10,388 nucleotides of DNA from JBHIDQ01 sp046760155 (GTDB taxonomy: Bacteria; Chloroflexota; Dehalococcoidia; Dehalococcoidales; RBG-16-60-22), in NCBI GenBank assembly GCA_046760155.1, contig JBHIDQ010000051.1, forward strand, positions 1-10,388, given 5' to 3'. The position numbers were made by a program, and so were the translations under genes. Below are positions 6,686-10,388 of the stretch, one piece after another (positions within the stretch are counted from its first letter, which is position 1; each line of letters opens with the position of its first letter). The notes beneath the pieces were generated by a model. The model was not told where the DNA came from and searched no databases. It worked only from the letters and a program-made list of their open reading frames with translations.

Positions 6686-7726
6686 ATGTTGGCACCGCTT
6701 GAAGAACTGAAGTCAAAGGCATTACAAGAGCTAGAAAAACTGCGCAACCCCAAGGAATTAGACTCCTGGCGAGTTCATTATCTGGGGAAGAAAAGCTCGC
6801 TGACCACGATACTACGCGGCCTGGCGACATTACCTCTGGACGAGAGGAAGGCGGTTGGCGCTCGGGCAAATCAGGTTAGGACCAATCTTGAGGACAGTTT
6901 AAGACAAAAAGAGCAGGCACTCCGTGAGGCACAGCTAGCTGCCGGTACGGAAAAAGAAGTCATTGATATTTCCCTGCCGGGACGTCCTTTACCGATTGGC
7001 CGCTTGCACCCGATTACCCAAACGCTTAATGAAATAGGTGACATATTTGTCTCGATGGGCTTTCAGATTGTCGAGGGACCAGATGTCGAGTGGGACTACT
7101 ACAATTTCGAGGCACTGAATATTCCCAAAGAACACCCGGCCCGTGATACCATGTCAACATCCTGGATTGATTATCAGACGGACAGTGGTGAGCGAGCAAT
7201 GCTACTACGTACCCACACTACGGCGGTAAGTGCCCGCATAATTGAGAGTATGGAACCCCCGATAAGAGCCATTGAGCCGGGCAGGGTTTACCGGTACGAA
7301 GCCAGCGATGCTACCCATGTTCCTATGTTCCATCAAATTGATGGGCAGGTTGTAGACAAAAATATCACTATGGCTGACCTGAAGGGAACGCTTTATGAAT
7401 TTGCCCGTCGTTTCTTCGGTGCGGACCGGAAGGTACGTTTCCGTTGTGACTACTTTCCCTTTGTCGAGCCCGGGGTTGAGATGGCTATCGAGTGCTTGGT
7501 TTGCAATGGAAAAGGTTGCCGCCTGTGCGGTGATAGTGGCTGGATCGAAATATTGGGTGCCGGGATGACTCACCCACAGGTACTGCAACGCGGCGGTATT
7601 GACCCGGAAGTTTACACCGGTTTTGCCTTTGGTATCGGCATTGAGCGCCTGCCCATGCTTCGCTACGGCATTGATGACATCAGGTTGTTCTTCAGCAGCG
7701 ACCTTAGATTTCTAAGGCAATTTTAG
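6686..7726 (+). CDS. pheS: Phenylalanyl-tRNA synthetase alpha subunit
   Basis: Catalytic subunit of the alpha2beta2 class IIc synthetase that charges tRNA-Phe; 346 residues, typical for bacteria. Residues 1-90 form the helical coiled-coil arm that contacts tRNA. The core begins near RLHPITQTLNEIGDIF (106-121) and includes GPDVEWDYYNFEALN (131-145), RTHTTAVSARI (175-185), motif 2 GRVYRYEASDATHVPMFHQI (199-218) and motif 3 FAFGIGIERLPMLRYGIDDI (313-332). A CxxC-x4-CxxC cluster (Cys270, 273, 278, 281) precedes GWIEILGAGM; similar insertions are known in many bacterial PheS proteins and could hold zinc. The ATG is preceded only by weak AAGAAAG (6676-6682), and 69 bases separate the gene from rplT with no clear promoter or terminator. 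Confidence 0.96.
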   Translation: MLAPLEELKSKALQELEKLRNPKELDSWRVHYLGKKSSLTTILRGLATLPLDERKAVGARANQVRTNLEDSLRQKEQALREAQLAAGTEKEVIDISLPGRPLPIGRLHPITQTLNEIGDIFVSMGFQIVEGPDVEWDYYNFEALNIPKEHPARDTMSTSWIDYQTDSGERAMLLRTHTTAVSARIIESMEPPIRAIEPGRVYRYEASDATHVPMFHQIDGQVVDKNITMADLKGTLYEFARRFFGADRKVRFRCDYFPFVEPGVEMAIECLVCNGKGCRLCGDSGWIEILGAGMTHPQVLQRGGIDPEVYTGFAFGIGIERLPMLRYGIDDIRLFFSSDLRFLRQF

Positions 7727-7736
7727 AGTTGGTGAA

Positions 7737-10142
7737 ATGAAAGTCCCGTTAAAATGGCTTAGGGAATACGTCGATATTGCCCTGCCGCCTGCGGAACTAG
7801 CCGAAAAGCTGACCATGGCGGGTATTGAGGCTAAGGTGACCCAGGTCCTTGGCGGCAAGTGGGAGAATATCGTTGTCGGCCAGATCGTGGCGATTAACCC
7901 CCACCCCAATGCCGACCGTCTGCGTTTGCCGACGATAGATTTGGGCACCGAGCAGCAGACTGTTGTCTGTGGAGCGCCCAATCTCAGGATTGGTGATAAA
8001 ATAGCCTTTGCCCGTGTCGGTGCGGAGCTGATAGATGGGCACACCGGTCAGTTAATGCGACTGAAAGCGGCCAAGATTCGCGGTGTTGAATCAAGCGGCA
8101 TGGTCTGCTCGGAAAAAGAGCTCGGTATCTCGGATAGCCACGAAGGGATTCTGGTTCTGCCGCCGGAGGCACCGGTAAGCACCCCACTAGCTGATTATCT
8201 CGGTGATGTTATTTTTGACCTGGACGTAACTCCTAACCGCCCCGACTGCCTCTGCGTCATTGGCATTGCCCAAGAGGTAGCTGCCCTGACCGGCCAGAGC
8301 CCACACCCTCCCGAGGTCAGCTATGAGGAAGCCGAACCTCCCATCGACCAGCAAATCGCCGTTGAAATCGTTGACCCTGACCTGTGCTCCCGCTACTGCG
8401 CTAGCTTAATCACCGGGGTCAGAATAGCCGAGTCTCCCCCATGGCTGCAACAAAGATTACTGGCTTGCGGTATGCGCCCGATAAATAATATCGTTGATGT
8501 TACCAACTATGTCATGCTGGAACTGGGACAGCCCCTGCATGCTTTTGACTACGAGAAAATCAAAGCTAAAAAGATTATTGTCCGCCGGGCTACCAATAGT
8601 GAAATTATCGTCAGTCTGGATGGAGTGGAGCGAACTCTTTCGCCTGATATGCTGGTTATTGCTGATGCGGAGCGGGCGGTGGCGATTGCTGGGGTCATGG
8701 GTGGTGCCAACAGTGAGGTCACCGATGACACAACGGCAATCCTGCTGGAAGCAGCTAATTTTAACCCGGCCAGCATTCACTACACCAGCCGGCAGTTAGC
8801 TTTGCCGAGTGAAGCCTCGATGCGATTTGAGCGGGGGATTCGTGCTGAACTGACGGTGCCGGCACTGAAACGGGCGACGCAGTTGATGATGCAACTAGCC
8901 GGTGGCCAGGCTGCCAAGGGCGTGGCCGATGTTTACCCCGGTAAGCGAGAACCTGAGCCCATCTTGCTCTCCGCCGACAAAGTAAAACAAGTCTTGGGTG
9001 TCGAGTTTAAGCTTGACCAGATAGTAAATACTCTGACTTCATTGGGTTTTATTTGTCAGCCCGCCGATTCAGCTTCGGAGGTTTGGGTGACCGCACCATA
9101 CTGGCGAAGTGATATCCAGCAGGTGGTTGACCTTATCGAGGAAGTTGCTCGTATCATTGGCTACGATAAGATTCCGACGACTATGCTCAGCGAACCACTA
9201 CCCCAACAAAATCCGGAACCTATCCTCAGTCTTAAACGGAAAATAAGAGACAACCTTGTTGGCTTTGGCTTCCAGGAGGTAATCACCTACTCCTTAACCA
9301 GCCTGGAAATGTTAACTAAGTTGACTCCTGAAGCTCACCCCATTGCGCCAACACCCCTTCGCCTGGCTAACCCGATGACCGCCGAACAGGAATATCTCCG
9401 CACCACTCTGCGGGCCAACCTTTTGGCTATCTTGGCAGCAAATCGGAGACACGAAGAGGGCGGTATCCGGCTTTTTGAACTGGGCAAGATATACTTGCCT
9501 CAGCCGAAGGACTTACCCGATGAGCCTGAGGTACTTTGTGGCCTGCTCAGCGGGGCGAGAGTGGAAAAATCATGGCAGGGTGACAGCGACTTATTTGATT
9601 TCTTTGACGCCAAGGGAGTGGTAGAAGGTTTACTTAGTCGGTTGGGTATAGCGGTGAGTTTCGAACACAGTGATGATGGAAGTTTTCACCCCGTGAAACA
9701 GGCCGCCATCGTAGTTAACCACAATCGACTTGGAGTCATCGGTGAATTACATCCCAAAGTAGCCGAGGCTTTTGATATTGTCGAAACTCCTTATCTCTTT
9801 GAAATTAACGTGACTCAACTTTTACCCTTCACCATCGACCACAAAATGTTCCAGCCCATACCCCGCTTCCCGGCCACGGTCAGAGACATTGCTCTGATTG
9901 TTGATACCAGCCTAAGTCACCAGCAAGTACTGGACATCATCAAAAGTTTCTCGCTGGTAAGTCAGGTTGCTATCTTTGATGTTTATTCCGGGGCACAAGT
10001 GCCGGCGGGTAAAAAATCACTGGCTTACCGGATTACCTACCAGTCACCAACCCATACCCTGACCGATGAAGAGGTGAATAAGGTTCAACAGCAAATCCTG
10101 AATAAGCTATCTCAGCAGCTTGGAGCTACACTACGTAGCTGA
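7737..10142 (+). CDS. pheT: Phenylalanyl-tRNA synthetase beta subunit
   Basis: Large subunit of PheRS, needed for tRNA binding, editing of Tyr-tRNA-Phe and stability of the alpha active site; 801 residues, normal length. Domain order: a short N-terminal part (1-38); an EMAP/Arc1p-like tRNA-binding OB fold (39-155) with NPHPNADRLRLPTIDLG and VVCGAPNLRIGDKIAFARVG; the B3/B4 editing region (about 205-400) with RPINNIVDVTNYVMLELGQP; B5 (about 405-480) with PYWRSDI and DLIEEVARIIGYDKIP; a catalytic-like pseudo-domain (490-695); and the ferredoxin-fold anticodon-binding domain (708-801) with RFPATVRDIAL and TLTDEEV. The gene begins ten bases after the pheS stop with almost no Shine-Dalgarno sequence (only GGTGA touching the start), so translation probably depends on coupling to pheS. 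The operon ends after it. Confidence 0.97.
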   Translation: MKVPLKWLREYVDIALPPAELAEKLTMAGIEAKVTQVLGGKWENIVVGQIVAINPHPNADRLRLPTIDLGTEQQTVVCGAPNLRIGDKIAFARVGAELIDGHTGQLMRLKAAKIRGVESSGMVCSEKELGISDSHEGILVLPPEAPVSTPLADYLGDVIFDLDVTPNRPDCLCVIGIAQEVAALTGQSPHPPEVSYEEAEPPIDQQIAVEIVDPDLCSRYCASLITGVRIAESPPWLQQRLLACGMRPINNIVDVTNYVMLELGQPLHAFDYEKIKAKKIIVRRATNSEIIVSLDGVERTLSPDMLVIADAERAVAIAGVMGGANSEVTDDTTAILLEAANFNPASIHYTSRQLALPSEASMRFERGIRAELTVPALKRATQLMMQLAGGQAAKGVADVYPGKREPEPILLSADKVKQVLGVEFKLDQIVNTLTSLGFICQPADSASEVWVTAPYWRSDIQQVVDLIEEVARIIGYDKIPTTMLSEPLPQQNPEPILSLKRKIRDNLVGFGFQEVITYSLTSLEMLTKLTPEAHPIAPTPLRLANPMTAEQEYLRTTLRANLLAILAANRRHEEGGIRLFELGKIYLPQPKDLPDEPEVLCGLLSGARVEKSWQGDSDLFDFFDAKGVVEGLLSRLGIAVSFEHSDDGSFHPVKQAAIVVNHNRLGVIGELHPKVAEAFDIVETPYLFEINVTQLLPFTIDHKMFQPIPRFPATVRDIALIVDTSLSHQQVLDIIKSFSLVSQVAIFDVYSGAQVPAGKKSLAYRITYQSPTHTLTDEEVNKVQQQILNKLSQQLGATLRS

Positions 10143-10176
10143 TATTAGCCTAGGAACATTTATCAGAAGAAGTTTG

Positions 10177-10199
10177 GAGGGGCGAGGTCTCTCTTATAT
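10177..10199 (+). other. Degenerate hairpin related to the downstream terminator
   Basis: GAGGGGC (10177-10183) can pair with GTCTCTC (10187-10193) around the loop GAG, with two G-U pairs, followed by TTATAT. The 5' arm and loop start (GAGGGGCGA) are identical to the terminator 60 bases downstream. It looks like a weaker or decayed copy of that element and could act as a first, leaky stop after pheT. Confidence 0.4.
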
Positions 10200-10234
10200 G
10201 CTAATTCCTCTACCCTTTAGCTTAGCGGGTGTCT

Positions 10235-10258
10235 AAGAGGGGCGAAGCCCCTCTTTTT
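10235..10258 (+). terminator. Intrinsic terminator of the thrS-pheT operon
   Basis: AAGAGGGGC (10235-10243) pairs perfectly with GCCCCTCTT (10247-10255) over a GAA loop, and a T run (10254-10258) follows. This nine-pair GC-rich stem plus T tract is a classic Rho-independent terminator, 92 bases after the pheT stop. On the opposite strand the T run is poor, so it mainly serves the plus strand. Confidence 0.88.
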
Positions 10259-10263
10259 AATAT

Positions 10264-10307
10264 TCTCCCCCTCTCCTTTGAAGGAGAGGGGGATTAAGGG
10301 GGAGAGG
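10264..10307. repeat. REP-like palindromic element
   Basis: A 13-base arm at 10266-10278 (TCCCCCTCTCCTT) is the exact complement of 10281-10293, with only TG between, making a long near-perfect hairpin. It is followed by ATTAAGGGGGAGAGG. TCTCCCCC (10264-10271) can also pair with GGGGGAGA (10298-10305), an alternative fold that excludes the first. Such palindromes with a trailing ATTAAGGG-type sequence resemble dispersed intergenic repeats in bacterial genomes. Only one copy is in the window, so its repetitive nature is inferred. Confidence 0.5.
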
Positions 10308-10314
10308 TAGATAA

Positions 10315-10388
10315 CTAATCTCTAATGAGCTCCTTGAGCTTGGCTACTATTCCGTCTAACGGCATAATCTGGGCTTCTTTCTCCGAGC
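10315..10388 (-). CDS. C-terminal end of an unidentified protein (start outside window)
   Basis: On the minus strand one frame stays open from the window edge to a TAG at 10317-10315, encoding 23 residues: SEKEAQIMPLDGIVAKL followed by KELIRD. The end looks like an amphipathic helix, as in many cytosolic enzymes. The frame just upstream of it by one base closes at once; the third frame is also open to a TAG nearer the edge but gives an unlikely composition. The gene would converge on pheT across the terminator and palindrome. The evidence is composition and layout only; no family can be named. Confidence 0.5.
   Translation of the reverse strand, partial: SEKEAQIMPLDGIVAKLKELIRD

Noticed and set aside
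7494..7530. CxxC-x4-CxxC cluster in PheS as a novel insertion.
   Set aside because: Similar cysteine clusters before the GWxEILGAGM segment are familiar in many bacterial PheS proteins, so it is not unusual.

Overview
The window looks like a chromosomal housekeeping segment from a bacterium of moderate GC content. The gene order thrS-infC-rpmI-rplT-pheS-pheT, a threonyl-tRNA synthetase that starts directly at the editing domain, and the small zinc-binding proteins beside a solitary bioY are suggestive of Chloroflexota, perhaps Dehalococcoidia. That assignment is inferred from memory of gene order and protein style; no search was run. I see no phage, insertion sequence, CRISPR array, tRNA or rRNA, and no defence or other obviously new multi-gene system.

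Layout. (1) 1-658, minus strand: the first 219 residues of a protein I cannot name, with an alternating strand/helix pattern like a TIM barrel; its end lies outside the window. (2) 659-851: a divergent intergenic region with a promoter in each direction; the rightward one has perfect consensus hexamers at perfect spacing. (3) 852-2248, plus strand: a 76-residue coiled-coil/CxxC protein, the biotin transporter component BioY, and a zinc-knuckle plus winged-helix protein, probably one transcription unit. (4) 2269-3429, minus strand: an MFS transporter convergent with that unit; its promoter overlaps the longest possible start codon. (5) 3490-10142, plus strand: the translation operon, encoding ThrRS, IF3, bL35, bL20 and both subunits of PheRS. 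It has one promoter and a leader hairpin before thrS and a second promoter before infC. (6) 10143-10388: a hairpin-rich end with a degenerate hairpin, a strong intrinsic terminator and a REP-like palindrome, then the last 23 codons of a convergent minus-strand gene.

How the genes work together: thrS, pheS and pheT charge tRNA-Thr and tRNA-Phe, infC controls initiation fidelity, and rpmI/rplT supply 50S proteins, so the operon ties aminoacylation to ribosome assembly. The most informative details are regulatory. infC very probably starts at a rare AUA/AUU codon. The MFS mRNA may be almost leaderless. ThrRS lacks the TGS domain, and an upstream in-frame stop rules out a missed extension in this assembly.
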